Below, piece by piece: positions 25,413 through 34,213 of a DNA stretch of 58,540 nucleotides. The position numbers were made by a program, and so were the translations under genes. The notes below the pieces were generated by a model. The model was not told where the DNA came from and did not search any database. It worked only from the letters and a program-made list of their open reading frames with translations. Each line of letters begins with the position of its first letter. Position 1 is the stretch's first letter. This DNA is from Pseudoalteromonas sp. HM-SA03 (GTDB lineage Bacteria; Pseudomonadota; Gammaproteobacteria; Enterobacterales; Alteromonadaceae): NCBI RefSeq assembly GCF_002289345.1, contig NZ_NSDG01000050.1:1-58540 (forward strand). The letters are read 5' to 3'.

Positions 25413-26136
25413 ACGACGTACTCCAAAGCTTATTTAGCACCAATTTTTTAAAGGTTAATACAAATTGTTTCATCGTGATTGGAATGATAGCCACAAGCGC
25501 AATTCCCTTATCAAAGTCAGGATTAACACAACAGTAAAGTGCAATCTCAGTTTTGTTGCTTTCTCTAAAGCGTGTAATTTCAGCCTCGCTGTAATTGGTT
25601 TTGCGTCCAACCGCCTTCAAACACCTTAGGCCATTATGAGGGCTTACCAAGCCAACCGGATTGATGGTGTCATAGAGCGTTGCTATCGCGCTATTTTGAG
25701 GCAAGTTATTTGGATAAACTTCGGCGATATTTTTTGCCATGGCCCTGAACATGGCGGGACTGAGCATGGTATCTGCATATAAAAGTTTTCTACGTGGGTT
25801 ACGTATATAACGTTTTAATACTTCTATAAGAGAAAACCTAAAAGTACTGTTTTTCCCTCTAAAGTCAGGCAAAAAAGCAGCTGAAGCGCCAACAATGCAA
25901 ACATCCTTGTTGCTATCATCAAAGGTCAATAAGCAATAGCCGACAATGTCACCGCCTGATAAAAACAACCGGAGTCTGCGCTTTGTGCTTTCGCCTTTTT
26001 CAAAGTACAAAGCAAAGTAATGCTCTACCTCGACATTGGAAAAGCTTGTCGCTATCACTCGCTTCAATTGGTTTAAATACGGTGTATCTAACATTCCCTT
26101 TTGATAGCTTAAATCCCTATGCTTTATTGTGCTCAA
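25411..26136 (-). CDS. acyltransferase-like protein in the ompR-envZ operon
   Basis: This protein of about 241 residues has no signal peptide. The central part (about 60-125) reads GGDIVGYCLLTF ... VGASAAFLPDFRGKNSTF, similar in layout to the beta4-beta5 core and P-loop of GNAT N-acetyltransferases, but the match is loose and I do not claim a substrate. It starts at TTG (with GGCGAG upstream) or at the ATG at 26094. It follows envZ by 24 bases on the same strand and is very likely co-transcribed with it. It converges with the putative RiPP precursor. Confidence 0.6.
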   Translation of the reverse strand: MSTIKHRDLSYQKGMLDTPYLNQLKRVIATSFSNVEVEHYFALYFEKGESTKRRLRLFLSGGDIVGYCLLTFDDSNKDVCIVGASAAFLPDFRGKNSTFRFSLIEVLKRYIRNPRRKLLYADTMLSPAMFRAMAKNIAEVYPNNLPQNSAIATLYDTINPVGLVSPHNGLRCLKAVGRKTNYSEAEITRFRESNKTEIALYCCVNPDFDKGIALVAIIPITMKQFVLTFKKLVLNKLWSTS

Positions 26137-26160
26137 CTTGCTCGCCTACCCTATTGAAAA

Positions 26161-27474
26161 TCATGATTCCTCAAGCTTTCCCCGATAAGCAGGCAAAGAA
26201 ACCTCCGCGATCAGACCACCACCATCTCGATTTCGTAGTCTTACTTTACCGCCGTGTGTGGTCACGATACGTTTGATAATGGCAAGCCCTAAGCCACTCC
26301 CCTCACTCCCTCTAGCCTGATCTCCCTGTTTAAATGGTTCGAATACAGACTCTAACTCTGACTCAGGAATACCTGGCCCCCTGTCCATTACCTTTACAAT
26401 AACAGCACGGTGCTTGGGGCTATACTCTGTCGTAACCTCAATATCTTGTTCAGAATAACGGATCGCATTTTCAATCATGTTAGTGAACACCCGCTTTAAC
26501 GCAACGGCATTCATCATCACCGATGGTAAGTATTCCTCTGCTTGCAAGTGAATTGGTCGCTGATGCTGCTGCTCTGCATGAACGACTTCCTCAATAACCA
26601 TGTTAACATCGTCTGCCGACATTTCTGCACCGTTGTGATGACGGAGATATTCAATGAATTGGTCGATAATCGCATTCATATCTTCAATATCATCGATTAT
26701 TCCCTCGCGCAGGTAATCTTCTTCATCCGACATCATTTCAGTTGCTAGACGAATTCGAGTTAAGGGTGTGCGTAAATCGTGTGAAACACCAGCCATTAAC
26801 AATCGCCTATCACTTTCTAGGTCTGCGATCCCTTTAGACATTTTATTAAATGCCCGAGTCACCTCAATAACTTCCGTAGACCCTTCTTCGACAAGACGTG
26901 TTGAAAAGTCCCCGACACCTACTCGACTAGCTGCAATTTGTAGCGATTTTAGCGGTTTGTTTAGATGCCTAGCAAAAAGCCACCCCCCTAACACACTTAA
27001 AAAACCAATACTGGAGAGGTAAAAAACTAAAAACTCCATCTTTGTTTCACTGAGTCCACTAAGCGGTACTCTCACCCAATACCCGGGCGCTTGCGGTGCT
27101 TCGACCCAATAAACAACCGGATCTCCTTGGCTTATCCTGACTCGCGCAGAGCCATTAAGTTGCTCCGACATACTACGAGACAGCAATGTATATTCTTTGG
27201 CCTGCCCCAGCCCATTTACATAGGCCTCTCTTTGCGTCATCACCTCGATACCCGTTATCTCGAAGAATTTGCGAGATACACTGTTATCAACTTCAACACC
27301 ATTCTCCCAATCAATGAAAACCGTTTTAACCTGCTTAGCAAGCATCAGATTCACTTGTTCAAAAGTTGGTTTGAAGACGTATAAGGTAACGGTAATGTAA
27401 GACACGACTTGATTTATCAATAGTAACGCGCCGACAAAGAAGACGGTTTGCCCGAATGCACTACGAGGTAACAT
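26161..27474 (-). CDS. envZ: sensor histidine kinase EnvZ
   Basis: EnvZ is an inner-membrane osmosensory kinase that phosphorylates OmpR. The 437 residues have two membrane helices (about 9-33 and 146-168) bounding a periplasmic domain, then HAMP (about 169-221), the dimerisation/phosphoacceptor domain with [14 protein letters not shown] (H232) and an ATPase domain with N box NAIRY, DRGPGIP and GSGLGLAI. It starts at ATG, 5 bases after ompR. Confidence 0.93.
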   Translation of the reverse strand: MLPRSAFGQTVFFVGALLLINQVVSYITVTLYVFKPTFEQVNLMLAKQVKTVFIDWENGVEVDNSVSRKFFEITGIEVMTQREAYVNGLGQAKEYTLLSRSMSEQLNGSARVRISQGDPVVYWVEAPQAPGYWVRVPLSGLSETKMEFLVFYLSSIGFLSVLGGWLFARHLNKPLKSLQIAASRVGVGDFSTRLVEEGSTEVIEVTRAFNKMSKGIADLESDRRLLMAGVSHDLRTPLTRIRLATEMMSDEEDYLREGIIDDIEDMNAIIDQFIEYLRHHNGAEMSADDVNMVIEEVVHAEQQHQRPIHLQAEEYLPSVMMNAVALKRVFTNMIENAIRYSEQDIEVTTEYSPKHRAVIVKVMDRGPGIPESELESVFEPFKQGDQARGSEGSGLGLAIIKRIVTTHGGKVRLRNRDGGGLIAEVSLPAYRGKLEES

Positions 27475-27479
27475 GCTGG

Positions 27480-28199
27480 CTACTTCACGCCGTCAGGCAC
27501 AAATACGTACCCAAGACCCCACACCGTTTGTATATAGCGAGGATTAGAGGCGTCATCTTCAATCATACGACGCAAGCGCGAAACTTGGACGTCAATGCTA
27601 CGCTCTAGTGCGCTATAATCACGCCCTCTAGCAAGGTTCATTAACTTGTCTCGACTAAGCGGCTCTCGAGGGTGACTCACCAGTGCTTTAAGTACTGCAA
27701 ACTCACCTGAGGTAAGTGAAATTGTCGCTTCCCCATGTTGCATCTCTCGCGTCGCTAAATTAAGGGTAAAGTTACCAAAACTCACTTCATTTTCTTCTGC
27801 AGCAGGCGCACCTGGTACTTCTTTGGCACGACGACGGAGAATGGCTTTTATTCGCGCCAACAGTTCTCTTGGGTTGAATGGTTTTGGAATGTAATCATCC
27901 GCGCCAAGCTCAAGGCCAATAATACGGTCAACTTCGTCACCTTTCGCCGTCAACATGACAATTGGGATCTCATTCTCTTTTTGTCGTAAACGACGACAGA
28001 TGGAAAGACCATCTTCTCCAGGAAGCATCAAGTCTAACACCATCAAGTGAAAGTTTTCGCGCTCAAGTAGTCTATCCATTTGTTCAGAATTGGCTGCGCT
28101 GCGGACGATAAATCCCTGCTCTACGAGATAACGTTCTAAAAGACTGCGCAAACGCATATCGTCGTCAACTACGAGCACTTTGGTGGTTTCATTTCCCAT
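27480..28199 (-). CDS. ompR: two-component response regulator OmpR
   Basis: OmpR is the DNA-binding partner of EnvZ, controlling porins and other envelope genes. The 239-residue protein has a receiver domain (phosphoacceptor D56 in [13 protein letters not shown], acidic pair D12/D13) and a C-terminal winged helix ([33 protein letters not shown]). It is the first gene of ompR-envZ-acyltransferase and is divergent from greB, as in E. coli. Confidence 0.95.
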   Translation of the reverse strand: MGNETTKVLVVDDDMRLRSLLERYLVEQGFIVRSAANSEQMDRLLERENFHLMVLDLMLPGEDGLSICRRLRQKENEIPIVMLTAKGDEVDRIIGLELGADDYIPKPFNPRELLARIKAILRRRAKEVPGAPAAEENEVSFGNFTLNLATREMQHGEATISLTSGEFAVLKALVSHPREPLSRDKLMNLARGRDYSALERSIDVQVSRLRRMIEDDASNPRYIQTVWGLGYVFVPDGVK

Positions 28200-28413
28200 T
28201 TATATTTCTTCTATTTATTAATTTACTAAAGCTTGCTGATCTGCGACATTTCGTGCACAAATCATCATCCTGTTCATTTAACGCTCATGGCGATAATGGA
28301 CCATGATATTATTATGCTTAAATATAATTGAATTTGGTGCTTTTCGACACCATACATTGATACTAGATTGTTACCGAACATTACAAGGGTTTAACCCAAA
28401 ATACCTGAGAAAC

Positions 28414-28899
28414 ATGAAAACAAATTTGATCACGCCCGAAGGATACCGCCAACTGCAGCAAGAACATGATCATCTGTGGTTTGAAAAGCGCCCAGAGATC
28501 ACCAAAATTGTGAATTGGGCAGCGAGTTTAGGCGATCGCTCCGAAAATGCCGACTACACCTTCAATAAACGTTTATTAAGGCAAATAGATAGACGGGTGC
28601 GCTTTTTACGAAAGCGTATGCCCGAACTAAAAGTCGTGGAATATAGTCCCGAACAAGAAGGTAAAGTATTTTTTGGCGCTTGGGTAGAAGTGGAAAGCGA
28701 AGAAGGCGAGGTTCGTGCATTTCGTATTGTTGGACCTGATGAAATATACGAACGCAATGACTACATCTCCATCGATGCGCCAATGGCTAGGGCCTTACTA
28801 AGCAAACAAGTCGATGATGAAATTACGGTCACCACACCGCACGGCCGAAGACTTTGGTATATCAACCAAATCGAATATCGCAGAAACACCGAACAATGA
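28414..28899 (+). CDS. greB: transcription elongation factor GreB
   Basis: GreB stimulates transcript cleavage by backtracked RNA polymerase. I use the ATG at 28414, giving 161 residues (E. coli has 158) with the expected start MKTNLITPEGYRQLQ. The frame is open for 37 more codons upstream but that extension is not conserved-looking. The coiled-coil tip has the essential acidic pair in LGDRSENADYTFNKR, and the C-terminal FKBP-like domain follows. It is divergent from ompR and 83 bases before tex, an order shared with E. coli. Confidence 0.95.
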   Translation: MKTNLITPEGYRQLQQEHDHLWFEKRPEITKIVNWAASLGDRSENADYTFNKRLLRQIDRRVRFLRKRMPELKVVEYSPEQEGKVFFGAWVEVESEEGEVRAFRIVGPDEIYERNDYISIDAPMARALLSKQVDDEITVTTPHGRRLWYINQIEYRRNTEQ

Positions 28900-28982
28900 T
28901 AACATTGAGCTAAATTTTGTTTGCCAAAGATGAGTATTATCTAGGCAACACAGACCGATTAAGAAGAGTATAAGGATTTTGC

Positions 28983-31295
28983 ATGAGCAATATCACACAA
29001 CGTTTAGCAACGGAGCTTAACGCCAGAGAACAGCAAGTTAATGCTGCTATTAGTTTGCTAGACGAAGGGGCAACCGTTCCATTTATTGCACGTTACCGTA
29101 AAGAGGTAACGGGTGGCTTAGATGACACTCAACTGCGTTTGCTTGAGCAAAGATTAGGTTACTTACGAGAGCTTGATGAACGTCGCGAGTTTATTTTAAA
29201 AACCATCGATGAACAAGGTAAACTCACTTCAGAGTTAAATGCAGAAATACAAGCCGCCGACAGCAAAACCGTACTCGAAGATTTGTATCTCCCATACAAA
29301 CCAAAGCGCAGAACAAAAGGCCAAATCGCGATAGAAGCAGGTTTGGAACCCTTAGCTGACGCTTTATTTGCAGATCCAACGTTAGACCCAGAACAACAAG
29401 CAACTCCTTTCATTGATGAAAGCAAAGGCGTTGCAGACAGCAAAGCGGCTTTAGATGGCGCTAAGTTCATTCTCATGGAGCGTTTTGCAGAAGACGCTAA
29501 ACTACTTGCTAAACTCCGTGCACACCTTAAAGACAACGCGCAAATAGAAGCAAGAGTCATTGCCGGTAAAGAAGAAGCAGGAAGCAAATACCGTGACTAT
29601 TTTGAACATAATGAGCTGCTAAATAAAATTCCATCACACCGCGCGCTGGCGATGCTAAGAGCACGTAACGAAGGCTTTTTGCAGCTATCTATCAACCCGG
29701 AACCAAGTGTAGAAGACGCCGCTCAATTTTGTGCACAGATCATTGCCGATCATTACCGCCTTGCGGTCTCTGGTAAAGCTGCCAGTGATTGGTTAATGGG
29801 TGTGGTCCAGTGGGCATGGAAGATTAAAATCGCCCTGCACTTGGAAAATGAATTCTTAGGCTCAATGCGTGAAAAGTCAGAGCTAGGTGCTATCGAGGTT
29901 TTCGCGAAAAACCTAAAAGATCTGCTGATGGCTGCGCCTGCAGGTGCAAAAGTGACAATGGGTATCGATCCGGGATTACGTACCGGTTGTAAAGTCGCCA
30001 TTGTCGATGCCACAGGTAAACTGATTGCAACCAGTACTATCCACCCTCATGCCCCTCAAAACCAGTGGGATAAGTCGCTGAAGACACTAGAGCAAATGTG
30101 CCGCCAATACAAAGTTGAGCTTATTGCTATCGGTAACGGAACCGCGTCTCGCGAAACCGACAAACTGGCCGCAGAACTGCTAAAAAGCGCCACCGAATTA
30201 AAACTTAACAAAATCATGGTGAGTGAAGCTGGCGCATCCGTGTACTCTGCCTCTGAATTTGCCGCAAACGAATTTCCAGATCTTGATGTATCTCTACGTG
30301 GCGCAGTTTCCATTGCAAGAAGATTACAAGATCCGTTAGCAGAGCTTGTAAAAATCGAACCAAAGTCAATCGGTGTTGGCCAATATCAGCATGATGTTTC
30401 TCAAAGCCAGTTAGGGCAAACACTAACGGCTGTGGTCGAAGACTGCGTAAACTCAGTGGGTGTCGATGTGAACACGGCATCAATACCATTACTAACGCGC
30501 GTCTCGGGTTTGAATAAAACATTAGCTAGCAACATCGTTAAATACCGCGATGAAAATGGCTCTTTCACGGATCGCAAAGCACTTAAAAAAGTTGAGCGAT
30601 TAGGACCTAAAGCATTTGAACAAGCAGCCGGTTTCTTACGTATCGCCAATGGCGACGATCCACTGGATGCATCGGCAGTGCATCCTGAAGCTTACCCTGT
30701 TGTCAAAGCGATTTGTAAAAAACAAAATCTAGAAGTGAATACCCTTATCGGTAATCGCGAAGTCTTAAATGGCCTTGTGGCAAATGACTATGTAGATGAT
30801 AAGTTTGGGGTACCAACGGTCACTGATATTATCAAAGAATTAGATAAGCCAGGCCGAGACCCTCGCCCAGAATTTAAAACAGCGCAGTTTAAAGCTGGTG
30901 TTGAGACAATCACAGATCTAAAAGTCGGTATGACTTTAGAGGGTGTGGTTTCTAATGTTGCCAATTTTGGGGCTTTTGTAGATGTGGGTGTACATCAAGA
31001 TGGACTTGTTCACATTTCAGCACTCACGGATAAGTTTATTTCCGATCCGCGTGAAGTTGTTAAAGCGGGAGATATCGTTAAGGTCAAAGTGATTGAGGTT
31101 GATGTGCCTCGTAAACGCATTAGCTTTACCATGCGCTTAAACGATGAGATATCTCAAGCACCAGCGCAAAAACCAAACGCTAAGCCGCACAAAGGAAAAG
31201 CGGCACCTAAGTCTTCTAAGCCAAAGCCACGAGATACAGGTAACGCCGCGATGGGTAATGCTTTTGCTGAAGCCTTCGCAAAGCTGAAGAAGTAA
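28983..31295 (+). CDS. tex: RNA-binding transcription accessory protein Tex
   Basis: Tex (YhgF) is a nucleic-acid-binding protein related to eukaryotic Spt6. The 770-residue product has the N-terminal helical region with [17 protein letters not shown] (about 32-48), a YqgF-like RNase fold ([15 protein letters not shown], about 327-341), helix-hairpin-helix modules (about 495-565) and an S1 domain (about 645-715; [29 protein letters not shown]), then a basic tail. AAGGA precedes the ATG. A terminator follows. Confidence 0.96.
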   Translation: MSNITQRLATELNAREQQVNAAISLLDEGATVPFIARYRKEVTGGLDDTQLRLLEQRLGYLRELDERREFILKTIDEQGKLTSELNAEIQAADSKTVLEDLYLPYKPKRRTKGQIAIEAGLEPLADALFADPTLDPEQQATPFIDESKGVADSKAALDGAKFILMERFAEDAKLLAKLRAHLKDNAQIEARVIAGKEEAGSKYRDYFEHNELLNKIPSHRALAMLRARNEGFLQLSINPEPSVEDAAQFCAQIIADHYRLAVSGKAASDWLMGVVQWAWKIKIALHLENEFLGSMREKSELGAIEVFAKNLKDLLMAAPAGAKVTMGIDPGLRTGCKVAIVDATGKLIATSTIHPHAPQNQWDKSLKTLEQMCRQYKVELIAIGNGTASRETDKLAAELLKSATELKLNKIMVSEAGASVYSASEFAANEFPDLDVSLRGAVSIARRLQDPLAELVKIEPKSIGVGQYQHDVSQSQLGQTLTAVVEDCVNSVGVDVNTASIPLLTRVSGLNKTLASNIVKYRDENGSFTDRKALKKVERLGPKAFEQAAGFLRIANGDDPLDASAVHPEAYPVVKAICKKQNLEVNTLIGNREVLNGLVANDYVDDKFGVPTVTDIIKELDKPGRDPRPEFKTAQFKAGVETITDLKVGMTLEGVVSNVANFGAFVDVGVHQDGLVHISALTDKFISDPREVVKAGDIVKVKVIEVDVPRKRISFTMRLNDEISQAPAQKPNAKPHKGKAAPKSSKPKPRDTGNAAMGNAFAEAFAKLKK

Positions 31296-31318
31296 TTTCA
31301 ACAGCTCAATAAACAAAG

Positions 31319-31344
31319 AAAAGCGCGGCCTTAGTCGCGCTTTT
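31319..31344 (+). terminator. rho-independent terminator after tex
   Basis: A 9-bp stem AAAAGCGCG / CGCGCTTTT with an 8-base loop ends in a T run. It lies 24 bases after the tex stop. Confidence 0.85.
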
Positions 31345-31412
31345 CGTTTGTCGGGGGGTTTTAACTCGTTTTCACTGCAATGGCCCGCGGAGGAAAAGGC
31401 CAGTACCTACGG

Positions 31413-32297
31413 TTAAATCTGTACAGATAGCGATGCAGGTTGGTTTGGCATCGCTACATGTTGATAAAAATTTGAGATCCTGAGCGATCTTGCTTGGATT
31501 TCAGGGTCGGCTTCAATTGGCATCGCAACAGCATAAGGATTAGCATCCTGCTTAAGCTTGGCTTGCCCTTCTTCACTCTCTGCTTTTGCCTGCTCACCAC
31601 TCAAGCGGCGAGTTTGAATGTTTTGCACCCGCTTGCTATCACTTTGCTCTTCACCACTGATAGAAGCTTTTGCCAACTCAGCCTGCGCCGCCGAGAGTTT
31701 TTGAGTCGCATCTGCTGCGATGGCTCTATCAGCGCCAGATGGTTCTGCTGGTGCTAATGCTGCTGCTCTCACCGTTTGCATTTTTTCAATCGTGCCCTGC
31801 GGGTCACCTTCAAGCGGCGCAACGTCGATCATCACCTCACCGCCAATAGCGTAGTTATTACCATCAGGACCGCGCTGATATTCATAACTCGGTGATCCGG
31901 CATATTGCCCGCCTACTCTGGCATGAGCCTGCTCATGTAATCTTACTTCTCTATCTCGAGATTTTAATTCTTGAACGACCTGCTCATCTTGCTCTGTTTG
32001 TTGCTGCTCTTGTTCATTCTTTTCTTTTTCTTGGCCTTCGCCTTTTTCACCTTGCTCTTTGCCTTGAATAGTTTTGCTTTGCTCTGTTTTACCATCAGAA
32101 CCGTAAACTTTTGCATCGTCTACGTTAGAAGAGCGGCCTTTTTCAGAATCGGAAAGATTGCGGTTTTCAGTAAATGAGGGATTGGTTGGTGCAGGTTTTG
32201 GGATCGCTTCACGCAGCTGATTATCGCGTACCACCGTTTCGGTGTACACGTTGGCAGTGTTTAAATTCATCGCCGGTGGTGGCGTTACTATGTTCAT
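31413..32297 (-). CDS. SprA-related putative metalloprotease
   Basis: This 294-residue protein has a low-complexity Gln/Glu/Lys-rich middle (about 65-105). A conserved domain from about 110 to 205 contains REVRLHEQAHARVGGQYAGSPSYEYQRGPDGNNYAIGGEV without its neighbours being broken. The HEQAH segment fits the HExxH zinc-protease motif, and the domain matches the SprA-related / CJM1_0395-type putative metalloprotease family as I remember it. There is no signal peptide. Its ATG overlaps the stop of the upstream small gene by one base (TAATG), so the two are coupled. Activity is unproven. Confidence 0.78.
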   Translation of the reverse strand: MNIVTPPPAMNLNTANVYTETVVRDNQLREAIPKPAPTNPSFTENRNLSDSEKGRSSNVDDAKVYGSDGKTEQSKTIQGKEQGEKGEGQEKEKNEQEQQQTEQDEQVVQELKSRDREVRLHEQAHARVGGQYAGSPSYEYQRGPDGNNYAIGGEVMIDVAPLEGDPQGTIEKMQTVRAAALAPAEPSGADRAIAADATQKLSAAQAELAKASISGEEQSDSKRVQNIQTRRLSGEQAKAESEEGQAKLKQDANPYAVAMPIEADPEIQARSLRISNFYQHVAMPNQPASLSVQI

Positions 32298-32605
32298 TAC
32301 ACTTTAATATCAATCAACGTACCTAGCACTTCATCTGCAGTGCGAATAGTTTGCACATTGGCTTTCGCGTTAAACTCTTCAACTTTTAAGGCTACCACTG
32401 ATTCGGTCAAGCTTGGCGTTTCGCTCACTGGAGCCGTCACAGCTTCACCGACACTGGCACCCTGCAACTGCCGCCCAGCTGCACGTTCAGAATCACTTTG
32501 TTGATCGATGGCAGCACGGTTAATATCAGCACTTGCTTGGGCAATCCCCTGAGCAGCGCGGTTATAACCGTCAATTCCATTATTTAACACATCACCTATT
32601 GGCAT
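32297..32605 (-). CDS. small protein with a flagellar rod/hook-like C-terminus
   Basis: This 102-residue protein starts at ATG 32605 (MPIGDVLNNG), with AGG 7 bases upstream; a GTG two codons earlier is less likely. The final 30 residues (VVALKVEEFNAKANVQTIRTADEVLGTLIDIKV in segments) resemble the conserved C-terminal helix of flagellar rod, hook and FlgC-type proteins (ANxxVIKTADEMLGxLLD). The first 20 residues also suit a rod-type N-terminal helix. It is coupled to the SprA-like gene. A role at the flagellar axial structure is only an inference. Confidence 0.65.
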   Translation of the reverse strand: MPIGDVLNNGIDGYNRAAQGIAQASADINRAAIDQQSDSERAAGRQLQGASVGEAVTAPVSETPSLTESVVALKVEEFNAKANVQTIRTADEVLGTLIDIKV

Positions 32606-32671
32606 ATTCACACCTAGATAAACCTTTTCTTACTGACTAATTATTGCGCAAAATATCAACAAAGAAAAGTA

Positions 32672-32694
32672 AAAGCGGCAATTTTTTGCCGCTT
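32672..32694 (-). terminator. rho-independent terminator after bioH
   Basis: A 10-bp stem AAAGCGGCAA / TTGCCGCTTT with a 4-base loop is followed on the minus strand by a T-rich tract. It lies 15 bases past the bioH stop and separates bioH from the downstream flagellar-like gene. Confidence 0.88.
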
Positions 32695-32709
32695 TATTAC
32701 TCCAAATAT

Positions 32710-33441
32710 TTAAACAATTGATTTAAGGAGTGATAAAAAGGCTTCTTTATGAGAGATAAAAGGCGCATGAGAGGCCTTTGCAAGCGTATGAGCCTTAAAA
32801 TTTGGATTGAGTACCTGCATTTTCTCTACAGCCGCTTGTGGAACAAGAGAATCTAAACGGCCGAAGATGCCTATTGTGGGGAGTTGCAGCCGTGAAAATT
32901 CATCACGTAAGTCCTGCGATTTCAATACCTCCAGTCCACCAGCTAGTGCTTTCGCCTCCGCTTCCGGCAGTGTGCCTAGTAGCGCTTTGAGTTGTTTGAT
33001 GTCTTCTCTGGCATGTTCACTGCCCATCGCTTGAATAGCTAAAAACCTTTCTATCGTCTTTGCACTATTGGTTTGCAGTTGAGTCTCAAAGTTGTTTAGC
33101 ACCTTAGGGGCTATTCCGGGCCAATCTGCTTGCTCACAAAAAAATGGCGTTGAAGCGACCAAAATAACCTTGCTAACTTTGTCTGGAAAATGAGCAGCTA
33201 AATACAATGCAAATAAGCCCCCCAAAGACCAGCCTATCAACACGCTTTGTGGCATCAGCTGCTCAGCAATAAGTAAAGCGTTACGCTCAAGAGAATAATC
33301 GCCCTCGGCGCTTGGTGTACCACCAAATCCAGGAAGATTGACCGCTTTAATTAGTGTTGTAGGTGCTAAAGCTTCCTCGCATAACTGCCACACCGCTTTG
33401 TTCATCCCCCAACCATGGAGCAGCACAACTTCATTTTGCAT
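32710..33441 (-). CDS. bioH: pimeloyl-[acyl-carrier protein] methyl ester esterase
   Basis: BioH removes the methyl group from pimeloyl-ACP methyl ester, releasing the biotin precursor. The 243-residue alpha/beta hydrolase has the oxyanion motif LHGWGMNKAVW, the nucleophile elbow IGWSLGG (S72), the acid FGRLDSLVP and the catalytic His in ASHAPFISH. The start ATG is divergent from comF with a 57-base gap, matching the bioH-gntX arrangement in E. coli. No other biotin genes lie nearby. Confidence 0.93.
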   Translation of the reverse strand: MQNEVVLLHGWGMNKAVWQLCEEALAPTTLIKAVNLPGFGGTPSAEGDYSLERNALLIAEQLMPQSVLIGWSLGGLFALYLAAHFPDKVSKVILVASTPFFCEQADWPGIAPKVLNNFETQLQTNSAKTIERFLAIQAMGSEHAREDIKQLKALLGTLPEAEAKALAGGLEVLKSQDLRDEFSRLQLPTIGIFGRLDSLVPQAAVEKMQVLNPNFKAHTLAKASHAPFISHKEAFLSLLKSIV

Positions 33442-33498
33442 TTATCTGTTCTCTATACCAAACTTGACGCCATGATAGCTAACCCGGGATGGAAAGCA

Positions 33499-34170
33499 AT
33501 GATCCAACTTAATCGGTTATTACCTAAAAAGTGGTGTCAGCCTTGTGTATGCTGTGAACAACGCACAACAGAAACTTTGCTTTGTCCACACTGCTTACAA
33601 GCCTGCTTAGACTTTATGGATCACGAGATTAATCTACTTAATTACCCCAATATCCAACGCATGGTTAGCCTTGGAGACTGCAATGGGCTAACCGTGGCGA
33701 GTTGGTATCGCACGCCTATAAACACATGGTTGCAAGGAGTAAAGTTTAACCACAGTAAAGCGTATCAATGTGCCTTGAATCTAATGGCTCAAACACTATG
33801 GCAGCGCTTCAGTGAAGAGGATGTTTTCCCCGTAGACCTTGTTTGTTGTTTGCCACTACACCGAAGACGTTTAATCCGACGAGGTTACAATCAAGTTGAG
33901 CAAATTTGGCAAGGGCTACCACTCACCCAAACAATACTCAAAAGAACAAAGCACACCAAGCCACAATCTGAGCTGACCAAAGCTAAACGAAAACGTAACT
34001 TAAACGGTGCCTTTATGCTCAGCCAACCTGTTGAAGGAAAAAATATCGTATTACTTGAGGATGTGATCACAACGGGCGCGACCATGAATGCAGCGGCAAA
34101 AGTGTGTAAACAAAATGGGGCAAAAATGGTGTGGGCGATGGCTATCAGCCTCACACCATTCGACGCTTAA
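33499..34170 (+). CDS. ComF/GntX family phosphoribosyltransferase-like protein
   Basis: The protein is about 223 residues. It has an N-terminal four-cysteine zinc site (CQPCVCCEQ ... CPHCLQAC) and a C-terminal PRTase fold with the PRPP-binding motif VLLEDVITTGATMNAA (about 192-207). ComF homologues assist DNA uptake in competent bacteria, while E. coli GntX is linked to the bioH locus; the biochemical activity is unclear. I choose the ATG at 33499, where GGAAAG forms an RBS. ATGs at 33472 and 33415 are in frame, and the last would overlap bioH. Confidence 0.87.
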   Translation: MIQLNRLLPKKWCQPCVCCEQRTTETLLCPHCLQACLDFMDHEINLLNYPNIQRMVSLGDCNGLTVASWYRTPINTWLQGVKFNHSKAYQCALNLMAQTLWQRFSEEDVFPVDLVCCLPLHRRRLIRRGYNQVEQIWQGLPLTQTILKRTKHTKPQSELTKAKRKRNLNGAFMLSQPVEGKNIVLLEDVITTGATMNAAAKVCKQNGAKMVWAMAISLTPFDA

Positions 34171-34213
34171 AAGCGTATTATTTGATTGATATAACAGCTA
34201 AATGTTCTGGACC

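Noticed and set aside
28303..28413. N-terminal extension of GreB by 37 codons
   Set aside because: The extension does not resemble GreB; starting at 28414 gives the normal length and MKTNLITPEGY start.
29159..29587. Minus-strand 142-codon open frame opposite tex
   Set aside because: The composition (Ser/Ala/Leu repeats) mirrors the tex codons; no RBS and no family resemblance.
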